DNA from: Clostridium disporicum
Lineage (GTDB): Bacteria; Bacillota; Clostridia; Clostridiales; Clostridiaceae
Assembly (NCBI RefSeq): GCF_001405015.1
Contig: NZ_CYZX01000002.1
Span: 121,523-185,522, forward strand
DNA length: 64,000 nucleotides
Reading direction: 5' to 3'
A program made the position numbers and the translations under genes. This document shows, piece after piece, positions 17,854 through 26,943 of the stretch (positions are counted from its first letter, which is position 1; every line of letters begins with the position of its first letter). The notes under the pieces were generated by a model. It searched no databases and was not told the origin of the DNA. It saw nothing but the letters and a program-made list of their open reading frames with translations.

Positions 17854-18618
17854 ACCAGAGTAAATTTGTTTTATTATATTATTAGAGTCTTTTACTAATA
17901 GGCTTCCATCATTGGCAATATCGATAGGAGTTACAATTTCATATGTATTATTATAATGTAAGCTGACTTCTTTATTTAAAATACAGGAGTTAGCTTTATA
18001 AATTTTTAATATAGAAATTATCTTATCTTCAGTAATATCTGAATATATATTGCTGAATTTTTTTATGAAAGTATTAAGAATCTTAAACCTATTAAAATCA
18101 TTTCCATAAGCAATTTTAAGTGATGTAGCCTTGTTTTGAAGTTCTAAGTCAAAATCGGTTATATCTAAATTTATATTAATACCGATACCAATTATTAAAT
18201 AGTCTATTTTTTCGTTGGAAATATTGCTCTCAGTTAAAATACCACCTAATTTTTTATCTTTAATAAAAATATCGTTTGGCCACTTAATAGTAGCTTTAAT
18301 ATCAAATTCTAACAGAGTCTCATATATAGCAGTAGCTGTTAAAATAGGGATAATACTTAGAAATTTAGTAGAAAAGTCTGGTTTTAATAAGAGAGAAAAC
18401 CATAGTCCTTTATTTTTAGGTGAAAGCCAGTTTCTACCTTTTGTTCCTCTACCACATATTTGTTTATCACTTAATACTAAAGTTGGTTTATCGAAGCCTT
18501 TATTAGCTAAACTTTTACAAAAATTATTTGTAGAGTCAATTTCTTCGAAAAAATAAAATTCAATGTTTGGATATAATAATTTGAAATTATTCAATTCAGT
18601 AGTTAAAATATTGTCCAT
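17833..18618 (-). CDS. birA: biotin-[acetyl-CoA-carboxylase] ligase, monofunctional
   Basis: Attaches biotin to AccB through biotinyl-AMP. The 261 residues start directly with the catalytic domain: FFEEIDSTNNFCKSL, the biotin/ATP loop GRGTKGRNWLSPKNKGLW, TIKWPNDIFIKDKKLGGILTE and a C-terminal SH3-like segment. The N-terminal winged-helix DNA-binding domain of bifunctional BirA is absent, so it should not act as a repressor. The start has AAGGAG behind ATG 18618. It lies 33 bases after the GGDEF/HD-GYP gene on the same strand, so the two are probably cotranscribed. Confidence 0.92.
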   Translation of the reverse strand: MDNILTTELNNFKLLYPNIEFYFFEEIDSTNNFCKSLANKGFDKPTLVLSDKQICGRGTKGRNWLSPKNKGLWFSLLLKPDFSTKFLSIIPILTATAIYETLLEFDIKATIKWPNDIFIKDKKLGGILTESNISNEKIDYLIIGIGININLDITDFDLELQNKATSLKIAYGNDFNRFKILNTFIKKFSNIYSDITEDKIISILKIYKANSCILNKEVSLHYNNTYEIVTPIDIANDGSLLVKDSNNIIKQIYSGEVSLRF

Positions 18619-18651
18619 AATTAATCTCCTTATCTTTTGATTATAGATAAA

Positions 18652-20409
18652 TCAAATATTATTTAAAACATAATTTATAAAAGTATCAACTAAAAAAGGG
18701 TCAAATTGAGAACCAGAACAATTTTTTAACTCTAAAATAGCATCTTCTTTGCTCATTGGTTTCTTGTATGTACGCTCACTTCTCATAACATCATAAGCAT
18801 CTGCAATAGAAATTATTCGTGATATAAGAGGTATCTCTTGCTCTTTAAGTCCTAGAGGGTAGCCAGTACCATCCCATTTTTCATGATGGCATAAAACACA
18901 TTTAGCTACATTTTCGAGTTCTCCCATAGCTTGAAGTATTCTATAGCCTTTTTCGGAATGGGTTTTCATTATCATGAATTCATCGTATGTTAATTTTCCA
19001 TGTTTTAAAAGTATATCTTCACGTATACCTATTTTTCCTATATCATGGAACTTAGCAACTAAAAAGAGTTCATCTAATTCTGAAGCTTTAAGGTTGAGTA
19101 CAAGTCCTAAGGAATAAGCGTATGTAGTTACTCTTTCGGTATGTTCTTCAGTTTCAGTATTTTTTTCTTGAAGACTTTTTATTAAAGAATCTGTTACAGA
19201 GCTTCGTATACTTTTTTTATCTAACAATTTTCTTCTATATACTTTTTCTTCTACTTCTTTTATACAATCGTATATATTTTGAGATGTGGAGCTTTTGACA
19301 GATTCGCCTAGTGCTATACTTAATTGAATAAATTTATAATCACTATCTTCGCATTTGTGTAAAATTTCTCTCATTATATTTTCGCATAATTGTTCATTGC
19401 TATTTGGTAAAAGAATCATAAATTCATCTCCACCCCAACGGAAGACAGAACCTTTTGTTGAACAAACATCTGTTAATACATTAGCGATGCTTATAAGAAG
19501 TTTATCACCTTCTAGATGGCCTAATGTATCATTAACTATTTTTAAACCATTGACATCACCCATTATTATTCCGAGAGGAAGATATTTTTCTTGATTATAT
19601 TTGTTTAGTTTTTCTTCGAAGCTAGAACGATTATACAAACCAGTAAGATAATCAGTATAGCTTAAATATCTTAGTTTGTTCTCTAATTTTTTTCTATCTG
19701 TAATATCTCTAGAAAGGCCTACAATTCCCAAAACATCACCATCTTCATTAATGACAGGAACTTTAAGGTTTTCTTCAAATTTAACATCACCATTTTTATA
19801 AGATATAGAGTATTGAGAAGACTTTGCTTTCTTTGTCTTCATAATTTCTTTATCTTGCTCAAGAAATTTTTTTGCAATTTCTTTATTTGGATATATTTCC
19901 AAATCAGATTTGCCTATTAAATCATAAACTCCAAGCTTTTCATAAAAGTCACTAAAGTTTTTATTGTAGCCGATAAATTTACAATCTTTATCTTTGTAGA
20001 ATATAGCTTCTGGTAAAGAGTCTATTATAGTTTTTAATATATCTTTTTGTTTTTTTAACTCTTTTTCTCTTTTTAATTTATCGTTTATAGGTAATATAAT
20101 ACCGGCTATTGAATGTATTTCATTATGTGAATTTAATAAAGGAAAGATTATGCACTCAACAAAAATATTATCTATATTAACATTAAAAGTTATACTCTTC
20201 TTTTCTGATATACATCTTTTTATTTGGTTATCATATAATGTTGCAGTTACTTTGGGAAAAACTTCTTTATTTGTCTTACCTATGATATCACTATATTTTG
20301 TATTATATAAATTTTCATAAGATTTATTTAAGAATATTATTTTAGTATTTATGTCTTCTATCCAAACTGGATAAGGAAGAAATTCTAAAAAAGATTTAAA
20401 AATATTCAT
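18652..20409 (-). CDS. PAS-PAS-GGDEF-HD-GYP cyclic-di-GMP signalling protein
   Basis: A 585-residue cytosolic protein with no transmembrane segment. Two PAS domains (about 1-110 and 125-240) lead into a GGDEF domain beginning near YTDYLTGLYNRSSF, with an intact catalytic loop RWGGDEFMILLP at about residue 325. The C-terminal half is an HD-GYP phosphodiesterase: FHDIGKIG, MKTHSEKGYRIL, CHHEKWDGTGYPLG. Both the synthase and hydrolase signatures look intact, so it could make or degrade cyclic di-GMP depending on the PAS input; the ligand is unknown. It lies upstream of birA in the same direction. Confidence 0.88.
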   Translation of the reverse strand: MNIFKSFLEFLPYPVWIEDINTKIIFLNKSYENLYNTKYSDIIGKTNKEVFPKVTATLYDNQIKRCISEKKSITFNVNIDNIFVECIIFPLLNSHNEIHSIAGIILPINDKLKREKELKKQKDILKTIIDSLPEAIFYKDKDCKFIGYNKNFSDFYEKLGVYDLIGKSDLEIYPNKEIAKKFLEQDKEIMKTKKAKSSQYSISYKNGDVKFEENLKVPVINEDGDVLGIVGLSRDITDRKKLENKLRYLSYTDYLTGLYNRSSFEEKLNKYNQEKYLPLGIIMGDVNGLKIVNDTLGHLEGDKLLISIANVLTDVCSTKGSVFRWGGDEFMILLPNSNEQLCENIMREILHKCEDSDYKFIQLSIALGESVKSSTSQNIYDCIKEVEEKVYRRKLLDKKSIRSSVTDSLIKSLQEKNTETEEHTERVTTYAYSLGLVLNLKASELDELFLVAKFHDIGKIGIREDILLKHGKLTYDEFMIMKTHSEKGYRILQAMGELENVAKCVLCHHEKWDGTGYPLGLKEQEIPLISRIISIADAYDVMRSERTYKKPMSKEDAILELKNCSGSQFDPFLVDTFINYVLNNI

Positions 20410-20781
20410 AATTAAAAAGTTCCTTTATCTATGTATTTATAGGTAATATTATATCATAAAAAAGAGAAGTATCTTTAATAAAACAGTCTAAACCTAGAAA
20501 AATATACAAAAACAGGGTTATTTAACAGAAAAAAGTTATTTTTTTAAAATGAAAGTTATAAAAAAATAAATTTCATAATATGATATTTATAATATTATAA
20601 AAACAAAAAGTAAATTTTAGATATAGCTTTAAAAGGAAGAATAAATGCAGATTAATATATAATATGAAAATGAATAAAATAAAAAAATAGAATTTAATTT
20701 TTAGAAAAATGAATAAAAATTTTGAAATTATGCATTTATGTGGTAATATATAGATATAAGCAAAATAAAAGGGGGAGTTTT
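20410..20781. other. divergent intergenic region, 372 bases
   Basis: Very AT-rich spacer between the divergent GGDEF and symporter genes. On the minus strand TATAAT (complement of 20448-20453) is a plausible -10 for the GGDEF gene, with a poor -35. The + strand holds the symporter promoter described separately. I see no small ORF with a ribosome site, no structured RNA and no long repeat. Confidence 0.5.
20722..20749 (+). promoter_or_regulatory. candidate promoter of the symporter gene
   Basis: TTGAAA (20722-20727), 16-base spacer, TAATAT (20744-20749), with TG just upstream of the -10. It is 33 bases before the start codon. Confidence 0.5.
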
Positions 20782-22062
20782 ATGAAAAATAAAATAGGAT
20801 TAACTGCAAAAATATTTATAGGAATGGGGCTAGGATTACTTTTAGGATTAGCAATTAGAGCTTTACCAAGTGGATTTATAAAAGATACAGTATTTTTAAA
20901 TGGAATCTTAAAAGTTTTAGGAACAGGATTTATTAGTGCTATTAAGATGCTTGTAGTTCCATTAGTGTTTGCATCTATAACTTGTGGAGTTGCATCACTT
21001 GCAAATATAAAGAGCTTAGGAAGAATTGGGGGCAAAACAGTAGTATTTTATTTATTTACAACAGCGGTTGCTATATCTATTGCTATAGGACTAGGATTTT
21101 TAATTAATCCAGGAGTAGGATTAGATATGTCAAGTTTAGTTCTTCAAGAACCTACAATAGGAGAAAGTCAAAGCATAGCTGATTTAATAATAAGCATAAT
21201 TCCAACAAACCCAATTAAAGCTATGGTAGATGGGGACATGCTTCAAATAATTTCGTTCTCAATTTTATTTGGGGCTACTATAAGTATATTAGGTGAAAAG
21301 GCTAAACCTGTAAAAACCTTTATGCTAAGTTTAAATGAGGTTTGCTTAAAAATGGTTAATATAGTAATGGCTATTGCACCTTTTGGAGTATTTGGACTAA
21401 TAGCAAATACTTTTGCAACAACAGGATTTGAAGCTTTTGGATCATTAGTTAAATATATGATAGTTGTTTTATTAGCGTTAGCTGTTCATGCTGTAGTTGT
21501 ATATTCTGGATTATTAAAAGCATTTACAGGATTAAACATTGTACCATTTGTTAAAAGATTCGCTAAAGTTGCAGCTGTAACTTTTTCAACGGCATCAAGT
21601 GGGGCTGCATTACCTGTTACAAAAAAGGCAATGGATGATTCTGGAGTAAGTAATAAGGTATCATCTTTTACAATACCTTTAGGAGCAACAATAAATATGG
21701 ATGGAACAGCTATAATGCAAGGAGCTGCAACTGTCTTTATAGCTCAAATATATGGAATTGAATTAGGAATAGGACAAATAATGGCTGTAATAGTTACTGC
21801 AACACTTGCATCTATTGGAACTGCTGCAGTGCCAGGAGTTGGGCTAGTAATGTTATCTATGGTTTTAAGAACTGTTGGATTACCTGTAGAAGGTATAGGG
21901 CTTATTATGGGTGTAGATAGAATACTAGATATGTGTAGAACTACAATAAATGTATTTGGGGATTGTATATGTACACTTATCGTAAGTAAAAGTGAAAATG
22001 AGTTTGATGAAGAAAAATATTATTCGGATGATGATATAATGATTGATGAAGTAACTGCATAG
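20782..22062 (+). CDS. dicarboxylate/amino acid:cation symporter (DAACS)
   Basis: A 426-residue polytopic membrane protein of the GltP/DctA/SstT family, which couples uptake of glutamate, aspartate, C4-dicarboxylates or Ser/Thr to Na+ or H+. The family core is clear: the serine-rich hairpin TFSTASSGAALPVTKKAM, then FTIPLGATINMDGTAIMQGA (the NMDGT cation site) and a C-terminal VDRILDMCRTTINVFGD. The start is ATG 20782 behind GGGGGAG; the in-frame TTG at 20722 belongs to the promoter. The substrate cannot be decided from sequence alone. Confidence 0.9.
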   Translation: MKNKIGLTAKIFIGMGLGLLLGLAIRALPSGFIKDTVFLNGILKVLGTGFISAIKMLVVPLVFASITCGVASLANIKSLGRIGGKTVVFYLFTTAVAISIAIGLGFLINPGVGLDMSSLVLQEPTIGESQSIADLIISIIPTNPIKAMVDGDMLQIISFSILFGATISILGEKAKPVKTFMLSLNEVCLKMVNIVMAIAPFGVFGLIANTFATTGFEAFGSLVKYMIVVLLALAVHAVVVYSGLLKAFTGLNIVPFVKRFAKVAAVTFSTASSGAALPVTKKAMDDSGVSNKVSSFTIPLGATINMDGTAIMQGAATVFIAQIYGIELGIGQIMAVIVTATLASIGTAAVPGVGLVMLSMVLRTVGLPVEGIGLIMGVDRILDMCRTTINVFGDCICTLIVSKSENEFDEEKYYSDDDIMIDEVTA

Positions 22063-22069
22063 TTATAAA

Positions 22070-22102
22070 TGAAGGAGGTGTTTTTTACATCTCCTTTATT
22101 TA
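22070..22102 (+). terminator. symporter terminator
   Basis: AAGGAGGTG (22072-22080) pairs with CATCTCCTT (22088-22096), one wobble pair, followed by TATTTAG. Confidence 0.65.
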
Positions 22103-22185
22103 GTTGATTTTTAACTATACTAGACAGTTTTATATTTACAATGTAAAATTATTTTACGTATACTATAGGAAGGATAAAGATTTAA

Positions 22186-23103
22186 ATGAATGATAAGAAA
22201 TTGAAAAATAGCTATGATAAGGCTATGAAGAAGCACAAAGGAAACAAAAAGGCTCAATTAATTACAACAGTGATTTTTGCGATTATTGCTTTAGTAACTA
22301 TAGCATTTGGTGGAGAACTAAAAAATACAACTACAGGCGCTATTGGTACTATGAAGGTTCACTATATCGATGTTGGACAAGGCGATGCAACTTTAGTACA
22401 AGTTAATGGTAAAAATTTATTAATAGATGCAGGACCAAATAAGTCGGCAGACAGCTTAGTAGAATATATTAAAGGAATAGGAGTAACAACTATAGACCAC
22501 GTTATTGCAACTCATCCTCATGAAGATCATATAGGTGGAATTGATGAAATTTTTGATGCATTTGAGGTTAAAAACTTTTATTCTCCAAAGGTTGAGCATA
22601 CTACTAAGACTTTTGAAAAAATGATAAATGCTGTTACAAATGAAGGATTAAAAATAACTACTATTAAAGCTGGAGATGGATCTAAGATAGATTTAGGAGA
22701 TGGTACTAAAGTAGAAATTTTTTCACCAGTAGATGATAAATATAATGAGTTAAATGATTATTCTCCTATTATGAAGATTACTTTTGGAGAGAATTCATTC
22801 TTATTTACTGGAGATGCAGAGAAACTTGTAGAAAAGCAAGTTATTGCTAATGGAGAAAATATTGATGCTGATGTATTAAAGGTAGGCCATCATGGTAGTA
22901 CTACTTCTTCATCAGAAGACTTTATAAAAGAAGTTTCACCAGATATTGCAGTTATTCCAGTTGGAGAAGGAAATGATTATGGACATCCTCATAAGGAAAT
23001 ACTAGAGCTATTAGAAAAGAATAATATTAATTTACTTAGAACTGATTTTGAAGGAACTATCATTCTAGAAAGTGATGGGGAAAATATAAAAGTTTTAGAA
23101 TAA
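22186..23103 (+). CDS. ComEC/Rec2-like metallo-beta-lactamase-fold protein, membrane-anchored
   Basis: A 305-residue protein with a basic N terminus, one transmembrane or signal segment (about 26-43) and an outside MBL domain. Metal ligands are visible in THPHEDHIGG (HxHxDH), LFTGDAEK and KVGHHGSTTSS. This arrangement matches the soluble hydrolase domain of ComEC proteins, sold here as a stand-alone exported protein without the competence channel. Such proteins may degrade nucleic acid or other phosphoesters at the cell surface; the substrate is not known. ATG 22186 follows AGGAAGGA. It is monocistronic with its own terminator. Confidence 0.83.
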   Translation: MNDKKLKNSYDKAMKKHKGNKKAQLITTVIFAIIALVTIAFGGELKNTTTGAIGTMKVHYIDVGQGDATLVQVNGKNLLIDAGPNKSADSLVEYIKGIGVTTIDHVIATHPHEDHIGGIDEIFDAFEVKNFYSPKVEHTTKTFEKMINAVTNEGLKITTIKAGDGSKIDLGDGTKVEIFSPVDDKYNELNDYSPIMKITFGENSFLFTGDAEKLVEKQVIANGENIDADVLKVGHHGSTTSSSEDFIKEVSPDIAVIPVGEGNDYGHPHKEILELLEKNNINLLRTDFEGTIILESDGENIKVLE

Positions 23104-23105
23104 AA

Positions 23106-23142
23106 GGTTAGAGCTATCAAAGAAGGTAGCTCTAATTTTTTT
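23106..23142 (+). terminator. terminator after the MBL gene
   Basis: TTAGAGCTA (23108-23116) pairs with TAGCTCTAA (23127-23135), followed by TTTTTTT. Confidence 0.85.
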
Positions 23143-23220
23143 GAAAATAAATAAAATTTAAAGCTATAATTTTTATAGGTTTTGAACAATACTAATATTA
23201 TTGATGAAGGAGTGATAATT

Positions 23221-23457
23221 TTGGAACAAAAGATAATGACTTTTCATGATGAAAACGGAAATAAAATTGACTATCAAATTTTAGAGCAAAAACTGATTAA
23301 TAAAACTGAGTATGTAACAATGGCACCAGTAAGTAACAAGGCTGATGTTGAAGTATTTAAGATTAAGTTTGATAAAAATTGGAACGAAACATTAGTCCAA
23401 GTAGAGTCTGAAAAGGAGTTGGATATGGTAAGACAAGTATCAAGTGTAAAGTTTTAA
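23221..23457 (+). CDS. DUF1292 family protein (YrzB-like)
   Basis: A 78-residue protein from TTG 23221, which has AAGGAG nine bases upstream; the in-frame TTG at 23182 precedes the ribosome site. It begins MEQKIMTFHDENGNKIDYQILEQ by translation of the start as Met and contains a beta-rich core with YVTMAPVSNKADVEVFKI, as in DUF1292 proteins. These small acidic proteins are widespread in Firmicutes with no established biochemical role. A terminator follows at 23468. Confidence 0.75.
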   Translation: MEQKIMTFHDENGNKIDYQILEQKLINKTEYVTMAPVSNKADVEVFKIKFDKNWNETLVQVESEKELDMVRQVSSVKF

Positions 23458-23467
23458 TAAAAATCTT

Positions 23468-23496
23468 AAGGGCTGTTTTGAAACGGCCCTTATTTG
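23468..23496 (+). terminator. terminator after the DUF1292 gene
   Basis: AAGGGCTGTTT (23468-23478) pairs with AAACGGCCCTT (23481-23491) with one wobble and a 2-base gap as loop base, then ATTTGTT. Confidence 0.7.
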
Positions 23497-23541
23497 TTGT
23501 ACAATATAAATATATTAATAAAATCCTTATGGAGGGAGTAT

Positions 23542-25299
23542 ATGAAAAAAAATGCAGCACAAAGAGAATTTAAAAAATTAAAAAGTCAAATTACTCAAAT
23601 AGAAGAAATAGTTCATCACTCTAAGGCAGGGGCTCTTTTTGAACATGAAGCAGCAATAAGGAAAAAAATAAAGACACTATTGGAAATGGAAACTGAAGGG
23701 TTTAAAGAATATGATGTTGTTTTAGAGAGGTATGAGGAACTTCTTGAAGAGACAGCTAAGAGAATACTTGAATCATATAATAAAAAAAATGGAACAGATT
23801 TTGACTATTATCAAGTTGTAAGGGGAAATTATAATTTATTAATAAACTCTGGATTTATTACTGTACTTACAAAACATCATATTCCGAATATAATAGCAGA
23901 AGAGTTTGAAAAGAATTTTCCTGATAATCCTAAAAATGAATATATAAATGCTAGAAATATAGAAAGAAAATTCTTTATTCATTTAGGTGATACAAATACA
24001 GGTAAGACATTTAATGCTATAGAGAGATTAAAAACAGCTAGAAAGGGAATATATCTTTCACCTTTAAGAATATTAGCTTTAGAAAACTTTGAAAAGCTTA
24101 ACAGTGAAGGGGTTGTTTGTAACTTAGCTACAGGAGAGGAAGAAATAATTAAAGAAGGTGCAACTCATTTATCATGTACAATTGAAAAACTTAATTTAAG
24201 AGAAGAATATGATATTGCAGTAATAGATGAGATTCAAATGATTGGTGATTCTCAAAGAGGGGCAGCATGGACTAGAGCTTTATTAGGTTTAAGATGTAAA
24301 GAAATTCATGTTTGTGGAGCACTTAATACTAAGGAGTTACTTGAAAAGATATTAAAGGATTGTAAAGATGATTATGAAATAAAGGAGTATACAAGAAATG
24401 TTCCTTTAGAAGTAGAATATAAGAATTTCAATATTAGAGATGCGCAGGAGGGAGATGCAATAGTAGTATTCTCTAAAAAGCGAGTTTTAGAAATTGCATC
24501 AGAATATTCTAATCTAGGTATTAAAGCTAGTATAATATATGGTGATTTACCACCTGAGGTTAGAAGAATGCAATATAATCAGTTTATAAATAAAGATACT
24601 AAAGTTCTTGTTACAACAGATGCAATAGGAATGGGAGTAAATTTACCTATAAGAAGAATCGTATTTATGTCTATAAGAAAATTTGATGGAGAGGAAATAC
24701 GAGAGCTTACATCTCAAGAAGTAAAACAGGTAGCAGGAAGAGCGGGAAGAAAAGGAATATATGATGTTGGATATGTAGCTTCAGTAGGAGATACAGCTGA
24801 TTTCATAAAGGAAAAGATAGAGAGTATAGATAAACCAATAGAGAAAGCTGTAGTTGGTCCTTCAGAGGCTATTCTAAATATAAAGAATCTACCATTAAAA
24901 GAGAAGTTAGCATTGTGGAGTACTAGAGAAGAAAAACTTAATTATTATCGAAAGATGGATATAAATGATTATCTAATTGTATTAGAAGCTATTAAAAGAT
25001 ATAACTTAAAGGAAGATATTCAATGGGATTTGTTAAAAGTTCCTTTTGATGTTAAAAATGAAAGTCTTATGGAGACCTTTTTAAAATATGTTGATGAGTT
25101 ATTTATAAATAAAGAAAAGAAATTATTTAAACCAGAATGTTATAAAGGCAACTTAGAAGCTTTAGAAATCTATTATCAAGAAATAAGTATGTACTACTCA
25201 TTCTCAAAAATATTTTCATTAGAATTTGATGTAGAATGGGTATACAGTGAAAGATTAAAAGTTAGTAATGATATAAATGATATTTTAATTAGAATTTAG
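23542..25299 (+). CDS. Suv3-like superfamily 2 RNA helicase
   Basis: A 585-residue helicase. After a helical N-terminal region (about 1-140), Walker A is GDTNTGKT at 149-156, followed by GIYLSPLRILALENFEKL, VCNLATGEEE, the DEIQ Walker B at 229-232 in VIDEIQMIGDSQRGAAWTRA, IIYGDLPPEVRRMQ and VTTDAIGMGVNLPIRRIVF, then QVAGRAGRKG. This block pattern, including the ATP-loop and DAIGMGxNL motif, is that of Suv3, the mitochondrial RNA helicase that works with RNA-degrading nucleases, not of the RhlB/CshA group. ATG 23542 follows GGAGGGAG. Function is inferred to be RNA unwinding. Confidence 0.85.
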   Translation: MKKNAAQREFKKLKSQITQIEEIVHHSKAGALFEHEAAIRKKIKTLLEMETEGFKEYDVVLERYEELLEETAKRILESYNKKNGTDFDYYQVVRGNYNLLINSGFITVLTKHHIPNIIAEEFEKNFPDNPKNEYINARNIERKFFIHLGDTNTGKTFNAIERLKTARKGIYLSPLRILALENFEKLNSEGVVCNLATGEEEIIKEGATHLSCTIEKLNLREEYDIAVIDEIQMIGDSQRGAAWTRALLGLRCKEIHVCGALNTKELLEKILKDCKDDYEIKEYTRNVPLEVEYKNFNIRDAQEGDAIVVFSKKRVLEIASEYSNLGIKASIIYGDLPPEVRRMQYNQFINKDTKVLVTTDAIGMGVNLPIRRIVFMSIRKFDGEEIRELTSQEVKQVAGRAGRKGIYDVGYVASVGDTADFIKEKIESIDKPIEKAVVGPSEAILNIKNLPLKEKLALWSTREEKLNYYRKMDINDYLIVLEAIKRYNLKEDIQWDLLKVPFDVKNESLMETFLKYVDELFINKEKKLFKPECYKGNLEALEIYYQEISMYYSFSKIFSLEFDVEWVYSERLKVSNDINDILIRI

Positions 25300-25340
25300 A
25301 TATCATTTGAAGATATTTATATTACACATAGGGGGATAAC

Positions 25341-25832
25341 ATGAGAAGATATAATACAAATATTGAGGGGTTTACATTAAGAGAAACAAGTGAAAATGAT
25401 TTATCATTAATTCTAGGATTTATTAAAGAAATAGCTGAGTATGAAAAATTATCTCATGCTGTAGACGCAACAGAAGAGTCACTTAAAAAATACGTTTTTG
25501 AAAAAAGAAGAGCAGAAGTTTTAATAGTTGAGAAAGATGAGAATCCTATAGGATATGTAGTTTATTTTTATAATTTCTCTACTTTTACAGGCACATCAGG
25601 TCTTTATTTAGAAGATGTATTTATAAGATCAGAATATAGAGGTATGGGATTAGGAAAAGAAATATTTAAGATATTAGGCAAGCTTGCAAGAGAAGAGGGG
25701 TGTAAAAGAATGGAATGGGTCTGTTTAAATTGGAATGAACCTTCAAAGAAATTCTATAAGGGATTAGGAGCAATTTCTATGGATGAATGGACAACATTTA
25801 GATTAACAGAGGATTATATAAGAAAGCTTTAA
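25341..25832 (+). CDS. GNAT acetyltransferase, SSAT-like
   Basis: A 163-residue N-acetyltransferase resembling the spermidine/spermine or thialysine acetyltransferase branch: FIKEIAEYEKLSHAV near the N terminus, GLYLEDVFIRSEYRGMGLG (the acetyl-CoA loop EYRGMGLG), and MEWVCLNWNEPSKKFYKGLG near the end. It would acetylate a primary amine, perhaps a polyamine or lysine analogue. ATG 25341 follows GGGGGAT. A terminator follows. Confidence 0.82.
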   Translation: MRRYNTNIEGFTLRETSENDLSLILGFIKEIAEYEKLSHAVDATEESLKKYVFEKRRAEVLIVEKDENPIGYVVYFYNFSTFTGTSGLYLEDVFIRSEYRGMGLGKEIFKILGKLAREEGCKRMEWVCLNWNEPSKKFYKGLGAISMDEWTTFRLTEDYIRKL

Positions 25833-25849
25833 AGTCTGAAATAGTAATA

Positions 25850-25882
25850 AAAATAAAGTGGGTTTCCACTTTATTTTTATTT
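25850..25882 (+). terminator. terminator after the SSAT-like gene
   Basis: AAATAAAGTGG (25852-25862) pairs with CCACTTTATTT (25866-25876) around TTT, followed by TTATTT. Confidence 0.8.
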
Positions 25883-25971
25883 ATAGATATTTTATAGTTA
25901 AAAGTTTGATTTATAAGTTATTTTAGTTATTATATATAATGTAGAAAATTAAATATTAAAGGAGTAACAGT

Positions 25972-26850
25972 ATGAGTGAACTAAGTAATAGGACGAAAGG
26001 TATAATATTTATAATAGCATCTGCTTTTGGATTTGCTATGATGTCTGCATTTGTAAAGCTAGCAGGGGACTTACCATCATTTCAAAAGACTTTCTTTAGA
26101 AATCTTGTTTCATGCATAATTGCAGCAATATTTATTATAAAGAATAAGGAGAGTTTTTTTGGAAAAAAGGATAGCCAAAAGATTTTAATATTAAGATCGA
26201 TATTTGGAACTATAGGAATAGTATTGAATTTTTATGCAATAGATAAGTTAGTTTTATCAGATGCTAATATGTTGAATAAATTAAGCCCATTTTTTGTAAT
26301 AATTTTTTCAGCATTATTTTTAAAAGAAAAAATAAATATAAAACAGAGTATTGCAATAATTATTGCATTTTTAGGTGCGCTATTTATAATAAAACCTACT
26401 TTTAATTTAGATATAATTCCATCATTATTAGGAGTAGTTGGAGCTATTTGTGCTGCGGCAGCGTACACTTGCCTAAGAGTTTTAGGAGGGAAAGAAAAAC
26501 ATTATACGGTAGTATTTTATTTTTCATTATTCTCAACTATTGTAATTTTCCCATTTATGATTGTAGTTTATAAGTCTATGACCATGATTCAATTAGTATA
26601 TTTAATATTAGCGGGGATTTTTGCAAGTATTGGACAATTTGGGGTAACATTAGCATATAAATATGCACCTTCAAAAGAAATATCTATTTTTGATTATTCT
26701 AATATAATATTCTCTGCAATAATAAGTTTAGTTATTTTTGGAGTATTACCAGATTATTTAAGTGTAATAGGGTATTTAATTATATTTGGAGCATCATTTT
26801 ATATGTTTTTATATAATAAGAAGCTAGATAAACTAGAAAAAAATAAGTAA
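25972..26850 (+). CDS. EamA/DMT family transporter
   Basis: A 292-residue membrane protein made of two five-helix EamA repeats, about ten transmembrane segments in all. The first repeat contains the usual FFRNLVSCIIAAIF and SPFFVIIFSALFLKEKI, and the second GQFGVTLAYKYAPSKEISIFDYS, which are typical of drug/metabolite exporters. The substrate is unknown; members export amino acids, nucleotides or other metabolites. ATG 25972 follows AAAGGAG. Confidence 0.85.
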   Translation: MSELSNRTKGIIFIIASAFGFAMMSAFVKLAGDLPSFQKTFFRNLVSCIIAAIFIIKNKESFFGKKDSQKILILRSIFGTIGIVLNFYAIDKLVLSDANMLNKLSPFFVIIFSALFLKEKINIKQSIAIIIAFLGALFIIKPTFNLDIIPSLLGVVGAICAAAAYTCLRVLGGKEKHYTVVFYFSLFSTIVIFPFMIVVYKSMTMIQLVYLILAGIFASIGQFGVTLAYKYAPSKEISIFDYSNIIFSAIISLVIFGVLPDYLSVIGYLIIFGASFYMFLYNKKLDKLEKNK

Positions 26851-26880
26851 TACCTAGTGTTTATAAATAGATAGTATTTT

Positions 26881-26921
26881 AAAATATAACTATAAATGGT
26901 AAAATATAACTATAAAATGGT
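26881..26921. repeat. 20-base tandem repeat before rubrerythrin
   Basis: AAAATATAACTATAAATGGT (26881-26900) is followed at once by a second copy with one extra A (26901-26921). The copies lie just upstream of the rubrerythrin ribosome site. Confidence 0.7.
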
Positions 26922-26943
26922 ATAAAAGGAAGTGGTTTTAACA

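Noticed and set aside
26881..26921. PerR box before rubrerythrin
   Set aside because: No TTATAAT-N-ATTATAA palindrome is present; the element is a direct repeat.
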